The notes below the pieces were generated by a model. It was not told the origin of the DNA. It was given only the letters and a program-made list of their open reading frames with translations, and did not search any database. Position numbers and translations under genes: made by a program. From contig CAVSZE010000002.1 of assembly GCA_963732375.1 (NCBI GenBank), positions 434,001 through 498,000 on the forward strand: a stretch of 64,000 nucleotides of DNA, given 5' to 3'. Source of the stretch: RPQJ01 sp963732375. Its GTDB lineage: Bacteria; Pseudomonadota; Gammaproteobacteria; Steroidobacterales; Steroidobacteraceae. Each line of letters starts with the position of its first letter. The stretch's first letter is position 1. This document shows, in pieces, positions 9,479-17,823 of the stretch.

Positions 9479-10501
9479 TCAGGGCTCGAGCGACCCCACG
9501 TACGCAGCGATCGCGATCATGTCGTCGACATCGATCCCCGCCACGACGGCCTGCATGGGCTGGCCTGCGGGTGTCGCGCGGGTGCCGGTACGGAACGCAA
9601 AGAGCTGGCGCAACAGATAGGTCGGCGAGCGTCCCGCGATCGGCGGTATCAGCCCGACACCGCGAAGATCCTCGCCGTGGCAGGTGCTACAGGGTGGTGC
9701 GCCGCCGCCATCGGCTGAAGCGACGAGCTTCCGCCCCCGCTCGATGCTTCCGCGGGGAACGTACGCGATTGCGCCGTTCCTCGAATCGCGCAGTTCGTGC
9801 TTTGCGGTGTCGCGTGCCACTTCGATGATGCGTTCGCTAAGCGACTCCTCGCCGGCGCCTTCGGTGCGCACGTAGAGCCACCCCGCAACGTGTGTGACCG
9901 GCACGCTGTCTGACTCGACGACGTTCACCCGGTGCGGTGGGCGCAGGCTGGCGAAATACGCCGCGGCCTCCTCGATCTCGCCGACGCTTGCGTTTCGCGC
10001 GTCCTGGACCATGAAGTCGTAAGGCAGGTAGGGCCCGTCCCAGGCACTCCGTCGGGCGCCGCTCGCCATGTTGAGAACCTGCTGGACGATGTATTGCACG
10101 GGGAGTCCGGCCACCGGAGCGTTCTCCGGCCTCCCGCTGCCGTCGGGCAAGTGGCAGTAGGCGCAGGCATACACGGACGGCTTTCGTCCGTGTGCCACGA
10201 CCTCCGGCATCGGCGGGTGATCGTCCGGGTACCAGTCCGGCGGCGCGAACAGGTCCTTCACCTGCGCACGCGTGTACGTCACCCGGCTTCCGGGAAGGTG
10301 GATCGGCGAGTCGTCGTTGGCCGCAGGCGTCGGTGCGGGTACCGAGACAGCCGGCGGGTTGGTCGGATAGGCCCAGGCGGGGACGACGAAGGCGCCTGCC
10401 GTCGGAGCGGGGCCGGCCGCGACATGCCGGGGCGATAGCAGGCAGCCCGACACCGCGACCAACAGGGCCGCATGGCGCCGGAGCGAGGCAGCGGCACTCA
10501 T
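9479..10501 (-). CDS. Dihaem cytochrome c, probable lipoprotein
   Basis: The 340-residue exported protein starts at an ATG overlapping the stop of the upstream MaoC gene (ATGA, four bases). The N-terminus MSAAASLRRHAALLVAVSGC has a short hydrophobic core ending in a lipobox-like VSGC, so lipidation at Cys20 is likely. Two CxxCH haem sites are present: CAYCH at 113-117 and CSTCH at 271-275. Each is followed by a cytochrome c4/c553-like fold (for example VQYIVQQVLNMASGARR; PTYLLRQLFAFRTGTR). A periplasmic electron-transfer role is expected; the partner dehydrogenase is not evident. A longer open frame upstream is only a shadow of the MaoC gene. Confidence 0.85.
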   Translation of the reverse strand: MSAAASLRRHAALLVAVSGCLLSPRHVAAGPAPTAGAFVVPAWAYPTNPPAVSVPAPTPAANDDSPIHLPGSRVTYTRAQVKDLFAPPDWYPDDHPPMPEVVAHGRKPSVYACAYCHLPDGSGRPENAPVAGLPVQYIVQQVLNMASGARRSAWDGPYLPYDFMVQDARNASVGEIEEAAAYFASLRPPHRVNVVESDSVPVTHVAGWLYVRTEGAGEESLSERIIEVARDTAKHELRDSRNGAIAYVPRGSIERGRKLVASADGGGAPPCSTCHGEDLRGVGLIPPIAGRSPTYLLRQLFAFRTGTRATPAGQPMQAVVAGIDVDDMIAIAAYVGSLEP

Positions 10502-10935
10502 TGCGCCGATCGCGTCTTGACCATCATCAACGATCGAAGCTTCAGCACCACGGTGCCGTGCTGGTTGGCAAGCACCCCGTCGAACGTGACCAGCCCGCGG
10601 TCCGGCTTCGACTCCGATGCACGCTTGTCGATGCAGGTCATCGTGAGCGTGAGCCGGTCGCCGGGCCGCGCAGGATTCGGAAGCTCGAGCTCGTGCTTGA
10701 TCGAGGCGATGCCTGCCGTGGGCTCCATCTGGTTCAGCAGCAGCGCCGCGACGGCGTAGCTGTGGACGCTGGACGCCGTAAGCCCCTTCATGGGCGAGCG
10801 CTCGGCAGCCTGTGGATCCACGTGCCAGGGCTGGGGATCCCACTGTCGCGCGAACGCAATGATGTCCTCGTCGTGCAGTTCGTGGGTTCCCGCCGTCTGT
10901 GCGGAACCGATCTCGATGTCTTCAAAGTAGCGCAT
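10498..10935 (-). CDS. MaoC-like acyl-CoA hydratase/dehydratase
   Basis: A single hot-dog domain of 145 residues. MRYFEDIEIGSAQTAGTHELHDEDIIAFARQWDPQPWHVDPQAA matches MaoC-like hydratases; the D-P-Q-P-W-H-V-D stretch corresponds to the catalytic Asp/His hydratase motif. The family hydrates (R)-specific enoyl-CoA esters or acts in branched acyl metabolism. It overlaps the downstream cytochrome c by four bases, so the two form a minus-strand operon; the functional reason for pairing a hydratase with a cytochrome is not obvious. It is divergent from prpB, 132 bases away. Confidence 0.85.
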   Translation of the reverse strand: MRYFEDIEIGSAQTAGTHELHDEDIIAFARQWDPQPWHVDPQAAERSPMKGLTASSVHSYAVAALLLNQMEPTAGIASIKHELELPNPARPGDRLTLTMTCIDKRASESKPDRGLVTFDGVLANQHGTVVLKLRSLMMVKTRSAQ

Positions 10936-11067
10936 GGCTCCCCCGGCGGCATGCTACCCGCCTCGTGGAGTCCGTTCACCTGCCGCACCACTTTCGTCGA
11001 GGGGGCCACCCCGGGCTGGCTGCGCTATCATTCCAAGTCCAAATCGCACCGTGAAAAAGGGCTAACC

Positions 11068-11961
11068 ATGACCGTACCCGCCTCCGCAGGTGCCCGGCTC
11101 CGGGCCGCACTGGCCACCGAACGCCCGCTGCAGGTCGTCGGCACGGTGAATGCATTCAGCGCACTGCTCGCCGAGCGGGCCGGTTTCAGGGCCCTGTACC
11201 TTTCGGGTGCGGGTGTAGCCAACACCTCGTTCGGCCTGCCCGACCTCGGCATCACCAGCCTGAACGACGTCTGCGAGGACGTGCGGCGGATCTGCTCCGC
11301 CACCGACCTGCCGTTGCTGGTGGACGCCGACACCGGCTGGGGCGCTGCATTCAACATCTCCCGCACGATTTCGGACCTGATCCGTTCCGGGGCCGCGGGC
11401 TGCCACCTCGAGGACCAGGTGCAGACCAAGCGCTGCGGTCACCGGCCGGGCAAGGCGCTCGTTACCGGCGAGGAAATGGCGGACCGAATCAAGGCTGCGG
11501 TGGACGGCCGCACCGACTCGCAGTTCGTCATCATGGCGCGCACCGACGCGCACGCGGTGGAGGGCCAGCAGGCCGCGATCGACCGAGCCTGCATATACGT
11601 TGAAGCAGGGGCAGACATGATCTTCGCCGAGGCGCTGAACACGCTCGACGAGTACCGGCAGTTCACGGCAACCGTGAAAGTGCCCGTGCTGGCCAACATC
11701 ACCGAGTTCGGCAAGACGCCGCTGTTCACCGTCGCTGAACTCGAGAGTGCCGGCGTGCAGCTGGTGCTGTATCCGCTCTCGGCATTCCGTGCGATGTCGA
11801 AGGCAGCGGAGGCAGTGTACGGCGCGATCCGCCGCGACGGCACACAGAAAAGCGTGCTGGACCGGATGCAGACGCGCGCCGAGCTGTACGAGGTGCTCGG
11901 CTACCACGAGTACGAGCGCAAGCTCGATGAGCTCTTCAGCCGCGAGGGCGCCGAAAAATAG
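11068..11961 (+). CDS. prpB: 2-methylisocitrate lyase
   Basis: PrpB cleaves 2-methylisocitrate to pyruvate and succinate, the last step of the methylcitrate cycle for propionyl-CoA. The 297 residues carry the isocitrate lyase/PEP mutase barrel with the catalytic KRCGH at 121-125, DADTGWG near 86-92 and MARTDAHAVEG. Position in a prpB-prpC-acnD-prpF run removes doubt about its role. ATG 11068 follows AAAGGGCTAACC; the frame is open upstream but that part is a shadow of minus-strand genes. It is 79 bases from prpC. No prpR regulator is visible next to it. Confidence 0.94.
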   Translation: MTVPASAGARLRAALATERPLQVVGTVNAFSALLAERAGFRALYLSGAGVANTSFGLPDLGITSLNDVCEDVRRICSATDLPLLVDADTGWGAAFNISRTISDLIRSGAAGCHLEDQVQTKRCGHRPGKALVTGEEMADRIKAAVDGRTDSQFVIMARTDAHAVEGQQAAIDRACIYVEAGADMIFAEALNTLDEYRQFTATVKVPVLANITEFGKTPLFTVAELESAGVQLVLYPLSAFRAMSKAAEAVYGAIRRDGTQKSVLDRMQTRAELYEVLGYHEYERKLDELFSREGAEK

Positions 11962-12040
11962 CGATTCCGTACCGCACGCCCGGCAGCGTTCCGTACACGA
12001 CATTCACCCATACGACTTCAACAGCGACGAGCAACGAACC

Positions 12041-13198
12041 ATGAGCACCGAAACTACCGGCACTGGCTTCAAGCCCAAGAAATCCGTCGCCCTGTCCGGC
12101 GTGACTGCCGGCAATACGGCACTCTGTACCGTCGGCCGCAGCGGCAACGACCTGCACTACCGCGGCTACGACATCCTCGACCTCGCGGACGGCTGCGAAT
12201 TCGAGGAGGTGTCCTACCTGCTGGTGCACGGCAAGCTGCCGAGCAAGGCCGAACTCGCCGGTTACAAGGCGAAGCTGAAGCGGCTCCGTGGCCTCCCGGT
12301 GGCCGTTCGCTCGGCGCTCGAGGCGCTGCCCGCCGCGAGCCACCCGATGGACGTGATGCGCACCGGCGCCTCGGTGCTCGGCTGCGCGCTGCCCGAGAAG
12401 GAAGATCACAACACCGCGGGCGCGCGTGATATCGCCGACCGGTTGATCGCGAGCTTCGGCTCGATGCTGTGCTACTGGTACCACTACAGCCACTCCGGCC
12501 AGCGCATCAACGTCGAGACCGACGACGACAGTGTCGGCGGGCATTTCCTGCACCTGCTGCACCGCCGGCCACCGCCGGAGTCCTGGGTGAAGGCGATGCA
12601 CGTGTCGCTTAACCTGTACGCCGAGCACGAATTCAATGCCTCCACGTTCACGGGACGCGTGATCGCCGGCACGGGCTCCGACATGTATTCGTGCATAACC
12701 GGCGCGATCGGCGCGCTGCGCGGACCGAAGCACGGCGGCGCGAACGAGGTCGCATTCGAGGTGCAGAAGCGCTACGAGAGCCCCGACGAGGCCGAGGCCG
12801 ACATCCGCAAGCGCGTCGAGGCCAAGCAGGTGGTCATCGGCTTCGGCCACCCGGTTTACACGATCGGCGATCCGCGCAATGAGGTGATCAAGGGCGTGGC
12901 ACGCGGCCTCTCGAAGGAGGCCGGCGACATGAAGATGTTCAACATCGCCGAGCGCCTCGAGACCGTGATGTGGGACATCAAGAAGATGTTCCCGAACCTC
13001 GACTGGTTCAGCGCCGTCTCGTATCACATGATGGGCGTGCCGACCGAAATGTTCACGCCGCTGTTCGTGATCTCGCGCACCACCGGCTGGAGTGCCCACG
13101 TCATCGAGCAGCGCATCGACGGCAAGATCATCCGTCCGAGCGCGAACTACACCGGTCCCGAGGATCAGAAGTTCGTGCCGATCGCGAAGCGCGGCTGA
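12041..13198 (+). CDS. prpC: 2-methylcitrate synthase
   Basis: PrpC condenses propionyl-CoA with oxaloacetate to 2-methylcitrate. The 385-residue protein shows the citrate synthase fold with family stretches such as GLSGVTAGNTALCTVG-like VALSGVTAGNTALCTVG near the N-terminus, LHYRGYDILDLA, the catalytic region GPKHGGANEVAFE and GFGHPVYTIGDPRN, and a C-terminal RPSANYTGPEDQKFVPI. This N-terminal pattern is that of methylcitrate rather than citrate synthases. The start is ATG 12041. It ends five bases before acnD, so the operon is tight. Confidence 0.94.
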   Translation: MSTETTGTGFKPKKSVALSGVTAGNTALCTVGRSGNDLHYRGYDILDLADGCEFEEVSYLLVHGKLPSKAELAGYKAKLKRLRGLPVAVRSALEALPAASHPMDVMRTGASVLGCALPEKEDHNTAGARDIADRLIASFGSMLCYWYHYSHSGQRINVETDDDSVGGHFLHLLHRRPPPESWVKAMHVSLNLYAEHEFNASTFTGRVIAGTGSDMYSCITGAIGALRGPKHGGANEVAFEVQKRYESPDEAEADIRKRVEAKQVVIGFGHPVYTIGDPRNEVIKGVARGLSKEAGDMKMFNIAERLETVMWDIKKMFPNLDWFSAVSYHMMGVPTEMFTPLFVISRTTGWSAHVIEQRIDGKIIRPSANYTGPEDQKFVPIAKRG

Positions 13199-13203
13199 CT
13201 GGC

Positions 13204-15798
13204 GTGAACAAGGCGTACCGCAAGCCACTGCCGGGCACCACGCTCGACTACTTCGACGCGCGTGAGGCGGTCGATGCGATCAAGCCCGGCGCCTGGGACC
13301 GCTTGCCGTATACCTCGCGTGTGCTTGCCGAGAACCTGGTGCGGCGCTGCGACCCGGGGATACTGGACGCGTCGCTGCGCCAGCTGATCGAACGCCGACG
13401 CGACCTGGACTTCCCGTGGTTCCCGGCGCGCGTGGTCTGCCACGACATCCTTGGGCAGACGGCGCTGGTGGACCTCGCCGGGCTGAGAGATGCGATCGCC
13501 GAGCAGGGCGGCGATCCCGCGAAGGTCAATCCGGTGGTCCCGGTGCAGTTGATCGTCGATCACTCGCTCGCGGTTGAATATGGCGGGTTCGACAAGGACG
13601 CGTTCGCGAAGAACCGCGCGATCGAGGATCGGCGCAACGAAGACCGTTTTCACTTCATCGACTGGACCCGCAAGGCCTTCAGGAACATCGACGTGATCCC
13701 GCCGGGCAACGGCATCATGCACCAGATCAACCTGGAGCGGATGTCGCCGGTGATACACGCGAAGGACGGTGTCGCGTTCCCGGACACGCTGGTCGGCACC
13801 GATAGCCACACTCCGCACGTGGACGCGCTCGGCGTGATCGCGATCGGCGTCGGCGGCCTCGAGGCGGAGAGCGTGATGCTCGGGCGAGCGTCCTGGATGC
13901 GGCTGCCGGACATCATTGGCGTCGAGCTTTCGGGCAGGCCTGCGCCGGGAATCACCGCCACCGACGTGGTGCTCGCGCTGACCGAGTTCCTGCGCAAGGA
14001 AAAAGTTGTCGGGGCATATCTCGAGTTCTTCGGTCGAGGCGCTTCCGTGCTCACGCTCGGCGACCGCGCGACGATTTCCAACATGGCGCCGGAATACGGT
14101 GCCACGGCGGCGATGTTCTTCATCGACCGGCAGACCATCGACTACCTGAAGCTCACCGGCCGTGCCGATGAGCAGGTGAAGCTGGTCGAGTTCTATGCGA
14201 TGGAGGCCGGGCTCTGGGCCGACGCGCTCGCGACCGCGGAATACGAGCGAGTGCTCAGGTTCGACCTGTCCACGGTGGTCCGCAACATGGCGGGACCGTC
14301 GAATCCACACAGGCGCCTGCCGACCTCGGACCTTGCCGCGCGCGGCGTCGCGGGCAAGTGGGAAGAAAAGCCGGGGCAGATGCCCGACGGCGCGGTGATC
14401 ATCGCTGCGATTACCTCGTGCACGAACACCAGCAACCCGCGCAACGTGATTGCCGCAGGCCTGCTGGCGCGCAATGCCAATGCCCGGGGACTGACCCGCA
14501 AACCCTGGGTGAAGTCGTCACTTGCTCCCGGTTCCAAGGCCGTGCAACTTTATCTCGAAGAAGCGAAGCTGCTGCCGGAACTCGAGAAACTTGGTTTCGG
14601 CATCGTGGGCTTCGCCTGCACCACCTGCAACGGCATGAGCGGCGCACTGGATCCGAAGATCCAGCAGGAGATCATCGACCGCGACCTGTATGCGACGGCG
14701 GTGCTTTCGGGCAACCGCAATTTCGACGGCCGCATTCATCCCTACGCCAGGCAGGCGTTCCTGGCCTCGCCGCCGCTGGTCGTGGCCTATGCCATCGCAG
14801 GCACGATCCGCTTCGACATCGAGAGGGACGTGCTGGGCACCGACGCGCAAGGCAAGCCGGTGACGCTCAAGGACATCTGGCCGAGCGATATCGAGATCGA
14901 CGCCGTGGTCGCCTCCAGCGTCAAGCCGGAGCAGTTCCGGAAAGTCTACGAGCCGATGTTCAAGGTCCAGGTGGCCAGCGGCGAGAAGATCAGCCCGCTG
15001 TACGACTGGCGTCCGATGAGCACCTACATCCGCCGCCCGCCGTACTGGGAAGGCGCGCTGGCCGGCGAGCGCACGCTCAAGGGAATGCGACCGCTGGCGG
15101 TGCTCGGCGACAACATCACCACCGACCATCTCTCTCCCTCGAACGCGATCATGCTGGACAGCGCCGCGGGCGCGTACCTGGCAAAAATGGGCCTGCCGGA
15201 AGAGGACTTCAATTCCTACGCGACACATCGCGGCGATCACCTCACCGCGCAGCGCGCGACATTCGCGAATCCGACGCTCACCAACGAGATGGCGGTGGTC
15301 GATGGCCAGGTGAAGAGAGGTTCGCTGGCGCGCGTCGAGCCGGATGGCAAGGTGATGCGCATGTGGGAAGCGATCGAGACCTACATGGAGCGCAAGCAAC
15401 CGCTGATCATCATCGCCGGCGCCGACTACGGCCAGGGCTCGTCGCGTGACTGGGCGGCCAAGGGCGTTCGGCTGGCCGGCGTCGAAGCGATCGCAGCCGA
15501 GGGATTCGAGCGCATCCACCGCACGAACCTGATCGGAATGGGCGTGCTGCCGCTGGAGTTCAGGCCAGGCGTGAACCGCCGGACGCTGAATATTGATGGC
15601 ACCGAGACCTTCGACGTCACGGGCGACCGCAGGCCCGGCGCAACACTTTCGCTTGCAATCACTCGCAGGAACGGCGAGCGCCTGGATGTGCCGGTGACCT
15701 GCCGGCTCGACACCGCCGAGGAAGTCTCGATCTACGAGGCTGGCGGCGTGCTGCAGCGTTTCGCGAGGGACTTCCTGGAGTCGGCTGACGCAAATTAG
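13204..15798 (+). CDS. acnD: Fe/S-dependent 2-methylcitrate dehydratase
   Basis: An aconitase-family enzyme of 864 residues that dehydrates 2-methylcitrate to 2-methyl-aconitate in bacteria that use AcnD/PrpF instead of PrpD. The N-terminus NKAYRKPLPGTTLDYFDAREAV is diagnostic of AcnD. Iron-sulfur ligands lie in the SCTNTSNPRN and ACTTCNGMSG stretches; the swivel domain has ADYGQGSSRDWAAKG. The start is GTG at 13204, five bases after prpC; the frame runs further upstream inside prpC but only as a shadow. It is followed directly by a large palindromic element. Confidence 0.94.
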   Translation: MNKAYRKPLPGTTLDYFDAREAVDAIKPGAWDRLPYTSRVLAENLVRRCDPGILDASLRQLIERRRDLDFPWFPARVVCHDILGQTALVDLAGLRDAIAEQGGDPAKVNPVVPVQLIVDHSLAVEYGGFDKDAFAKNRAIEDRRNEDRFHFIDWTRKAFRNIDVIPPGNGIMHQINLERMSPVIHAKDGVAFPDTLVGTDSHTPHVDALGVIAIGVGGLEAESVMLGRASWMRLPDIIGVELSGRPAPGITATDVVLALTEFLRKEKVVGAYLEFFGRGASVLTLGDRATISNMAPEYGATAAMFFIDRQTIDYLKLTGRADEQVKLVEFYAMEAGLWADALATAEYERVLRFDLSTVVRNMAGPSNPHRRLPTSDLAARGVAGKWEEKPGQMPDGAVIIAAITSCTNTSNPRNVIAAGLLARNANARGLTRKPWVKSSLAPGSKAVQLYLEEAKLLPELEKLGFGIVGFACTTCNGMSGALDPKIQQEIIDRDLYATAVLSGNRNFDGRIHPYARQAFLASPPLVVAYAIAGTIRFDIERDVLGTDAQGKPVTLKDIWPSDIEIDAVVASSVKPEQFRKVYEPMFKVQVASGEKISPLYDWRPMSTYIRRPPYWEGALAGERTLKGMRPLAVLGDNITTDHLSPSNAIMLDSAAGAYLAKMGLPEEDFNSYATHRGDHLTAQRATFANPTLTNEMAVVDGQVKRGSLARVEPDGKVMRMWEAIETYMERKQPLIIIAGADYGQGSSRDWAAKGVRLAGVEAIAAEGFERIHRTNLIGMGVLPLEFRPGVNRRTLNIDGTETFDVTGDRRPGATLSLAITRRNGERLDVPVTCRLDTAEEVSIYEAGGVLQRFARDFLESADAN

Positions 15799-15920
15799 GG
15801 GACAAAATTAGGGGACATTCTCCTTTTCGGAGGGGACATTCTCTATTTCCGCTGCGGAAATAGAGAATGTCCCCTCCGAAAAGGAGAATGTCCCCTCCAG
15901 AGTGTCCCCTCCAGAGCAGG
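15799..15920. repeat. Intergenic palindromic element with GGGGACATTCTC cores
   Basis: Bases 15810-15896 form a perfect 87-base palindrome with two 43-base arms around the single base T15853. Each arm holds two copies of the core GGGGACATTCTC, separated by CTTTTCGG-type and TATTTCCGC-type spacers. Extra partial units flank it: ATTAGGGGACA on the left and TGTCCCCTCCAGAG twice on the right. It begins one base after the acnD stop. The unit resembles the REP-like sequences known around RAYT (Y1 transposase) genes, but no such transposase is in this window. It may act as a terminator or mRNA stabiliser between acnD and prpF. Confidence 0.9.
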
Positions 15921-15930
15921 ACGACATCGA

Positions 15931-17115
15931 ATGCCCCACGCCCCACAGACAAGGATTCCCGCTACGTACATGCGCGGCGGCACCAGCAAGGGGGTGTTCT
16001 TCCGGCTCGCGGACCTGCCCGGGGCGGCGCAGGTGCCGGGTGCGGCGCGCGACGCGCTTCTGCTGCGTGTAATCGGCAGCCCCGATCCCTACGGCAAGCA
16101 GATCGATGGCATGGGTGGCGCGACGTCGAGCACCAGCAAGACCGTCATCCTGTCGAAGAGCGGTCGGCCCGATCACGACGTCGACTACCTGTTCGGCCAG
16201 GTCTCGATCGACAAGGCGTTCGTAGACTGGAGCGGCAATTGCGGCAATCTCTCCGCGGCCGTCGGGCCGTTCGCAATCGCGAACGGCCTGGTGGACGCTC
16301 CCCGCGTGCCGAAGGACGGCATCGCGGTCGTACGAATCTGGCAGTCGAACATCGGCAAGACCATCGTCGCGCACGTGCCCGTGACAGACGGCGCGGTGCA
16401 GGAGACCGGGGATTTCGAACTCGACGGGGTGACCTTCCCCGCCGCGGAAATCCAGGTTGAATTCATGAACCCTGCCGACGAGGGCGACGGCGACGGCGGC
16501 GGCTCGATGTTCCCTACCGGCAACCTGGTGGACGAGCTCGAGGTGCCGGGCCTCGGCACATTGAAAGCCACGATGATCAATGCCGGCATCCCCACCATCT
16601 TCGTGAATGCGGATGCCATCGGTTACACCGGCGCCGAGCTCCAGGACGCGATCAACAGTGACGCGAAAGCGCTTGCGATGTTCGAGGCCATTCGCGCGAA
16701 CGGCGCGGTGCGAATGGGCCTGATCAGTCGGATCGAGGATGCGGCGACGCGCCAGCACACGCCGAAGGTTGCGTTCGTGGCCAAACCGGCCGGTTATGTG
16801 TCGTCGAGCGGCAAGCGGGTCGAAGCCGGCGATATCGACTTGCTGGTGCGCGCACTCTCAATGGGCAAGCTCCACCACGCGATGATGGGCACAGCGGCCG
16901 TCGCCATCGGCACCGCCGCCGCGATCCCGGGCACGTTGGTGAACCTCGCTGCCGGCGGCGGTTCGCGCAACGTTGTGCGCTTCGGCCACCCCTCGGGCAC
17001 GTTGCGGGTTGGCGCAGAAGCGAGGCAGGTGGACGGCCAATGGACCGTGACCAAGGCAGTCATGAGCCGCAGCGCCCGGGTGCTGATGGAAGGCTGGGTC
17101 CGCGTTCCCACCTGA
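15931..17115 (+). CDS. prpF: 2-methylaconitate cis-trans isomerase
   Basis: PrpF isomerises the 2-methylaconitate released by AcnD so that a hydratase can complete the cycle. The 394 residues begin PATYMRGGTSKGVFFRLADLP, the classical start of the family, and contain GNCGNLSAAVGPFA with the conserved active-site Cys, MINAGIPTIFV and GGGSRNVVRFGHPSG. The fold is diaminopimelate epimerase-like. It is separated from acnD by a long palindrome and from rsmG by a second related element, so it may be less tightly coupled than prpB-prpC-acnD. Confidence 0.94.
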   Translation: MPHAPQTRIPATYMRGGTSKGVFFRLADLPGAAQVPGAARDALLLRVIGSPDPYGKQIDGMGGATSSTSKTVILSKSGRPDHDVDYLFGQVSIDKAFVDWSGNCGNLSAAVGPFAIANGLVDAPRVPKDGIAVVRIWQSNIGKTIVAHVPVTDGAVQETGDFELDGVTFPAAEIQVEFMNPADEGDGDGGGSMFPTGNLVDELEVPGLGTLKATMINAGIPTIFVNADAIGYTGAELQDAINSDAKALAMFEAIRANGAVRMGLISRIEDAATRQHTPKVAFVAKPAGYVSSSGKRVEAGDIDLLVRALSMGKLHHAMMGTAAVAIGTAAAIPGTLVNLAAGGGSRNVVRFGHPSGTLRVGAEARQVDGQWTVTKAVMSRSARVLMEGWVRVPT

Positions 17116-17116
17116 A

Positions 17117-17183
17117 CAGGGGACATTCTCCTTATTTTTGGCGCTTTCCTGCGCCGGATCCGTGAAAATAGAGAATGTCCCCC
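17117..17183. repeat. Second GGGGACATTCTC inverted-repeat element, overlapping the rsmG start
   Basis: The outer arms GGGGACATTCTC (17119-17130) and GAGAATGTCCCC (17171-17182) are perfect inverted repeats. Inner complementary blocks are TATTTT with AAAATA and GGCGC with GCGCC. The whole would fold into a hairpin of about 64 bases. The core is the same as in the element at 15.8 kb. The right arm contains the ATG (17175-17177) that begins rsmG. Confidence 0.85.
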
Positions 17184-17804
17184 ATCACTGAAGGCGCCCG
17201 CGAACTCGGCGTAGAACTCACGCCGGAGCAGGTCGCGAAACTCGTCGCCCACCTCGACCTGATGGATGAGTGGGGCGAGCGCATGAACCTCACCGCAATT
17301 CGCGACCGCGACCAGCAGCTCACCAAGCACGTGCTCGACAGCCTGAGCGTGATTCCCTACCTGCGCGGCGGGCGGATTGCCGACGTCGGCAGCGGAGCAG
17401 GGTTTCCGGGCATTCCGCTCGCAATCGTGATGCCTGAGGCGCAGTTCGCGCTTATCGAGTCCACCGGCAAGAAATGCCGGTTCCTCGAACACGTGCGCGA
17501 CGCGCTCGGGCTCGCCAACGTCGAAGTCGTCCAGGCGCGCGCCGAGGCGTGGAAGCCGGCGGTTCGTTACGACACCGTGCTCGCGCGGGCCGTTGGTCCG
17601 GTGGCCGACCTGGTTCGCAACGCCGGGGCGCTGGTCGCCGGCAACGGGCGCCTGCTCGCAATGAAGGGCCGGTTCCCAGAAGAGGAACTGGCGAAAAAAC
17701 TCAGCGGCTGGAAGGTTGCCGCGGTCCACAAGCTCTCGGTGCCCGGGCTCGCGGAAGAGCGCCACGTCGTGGAACTCTGCCGGTCGCACGACAAAGCCGC
17801 CTGA
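17175..17804 (+). CDS. rsmG: 16S rRNA (guanine-527-N7)-methyltransferase
   Basis: RsmG (GidB) methylates N7 of G527 in 16S rRNA with SAM; its loss gives low-level streptomycin resistance in several bacteria. The 209 residues show NLTAIRD, the SAM loop VGSGAGFPGIPLAI near 71-84, FALIESTGKKCRFLEHV, and VLARAVGPVADL. The start ATG lies inside the right arm of the repeat element, so the first residues (MSP) come from repeat sequence; this start gives the expected helix spacing before NLTAIRD, whereas the next ATG would remove a conserved helix. No good ribosome-binding site is visible. It is 19 bases upstream of parA. Confidence 0.93.
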   Translation: MSPITEGARELGVELTPEQVAKLVAHLDLMDEWGERMNLTAIRDRDQQLTKHVLDSLSVIPYLRGGRIADVGSGAGFPGIPLAIVMPEAQFALIESTGKKCRFLEHVRDALGLANVEVVQARAEAWKPAVRYDTVLARAVGPVADLVRNAGALVAGNGRLLAMKGRFPEEELAKKLSGWKVAAVHKLSVPGLAEERHVVELCRSHDKAA

Positions 17805-17823
17805 TCGCGGCTATCCTCGCCCC

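Noticed and set aside
10192..11067. Long 5' extension of prpB
   Set aside because: It is the reverse shadow of the cytochrome and MaoC genes; similarity to PrpB begins at the ATG at 11068.
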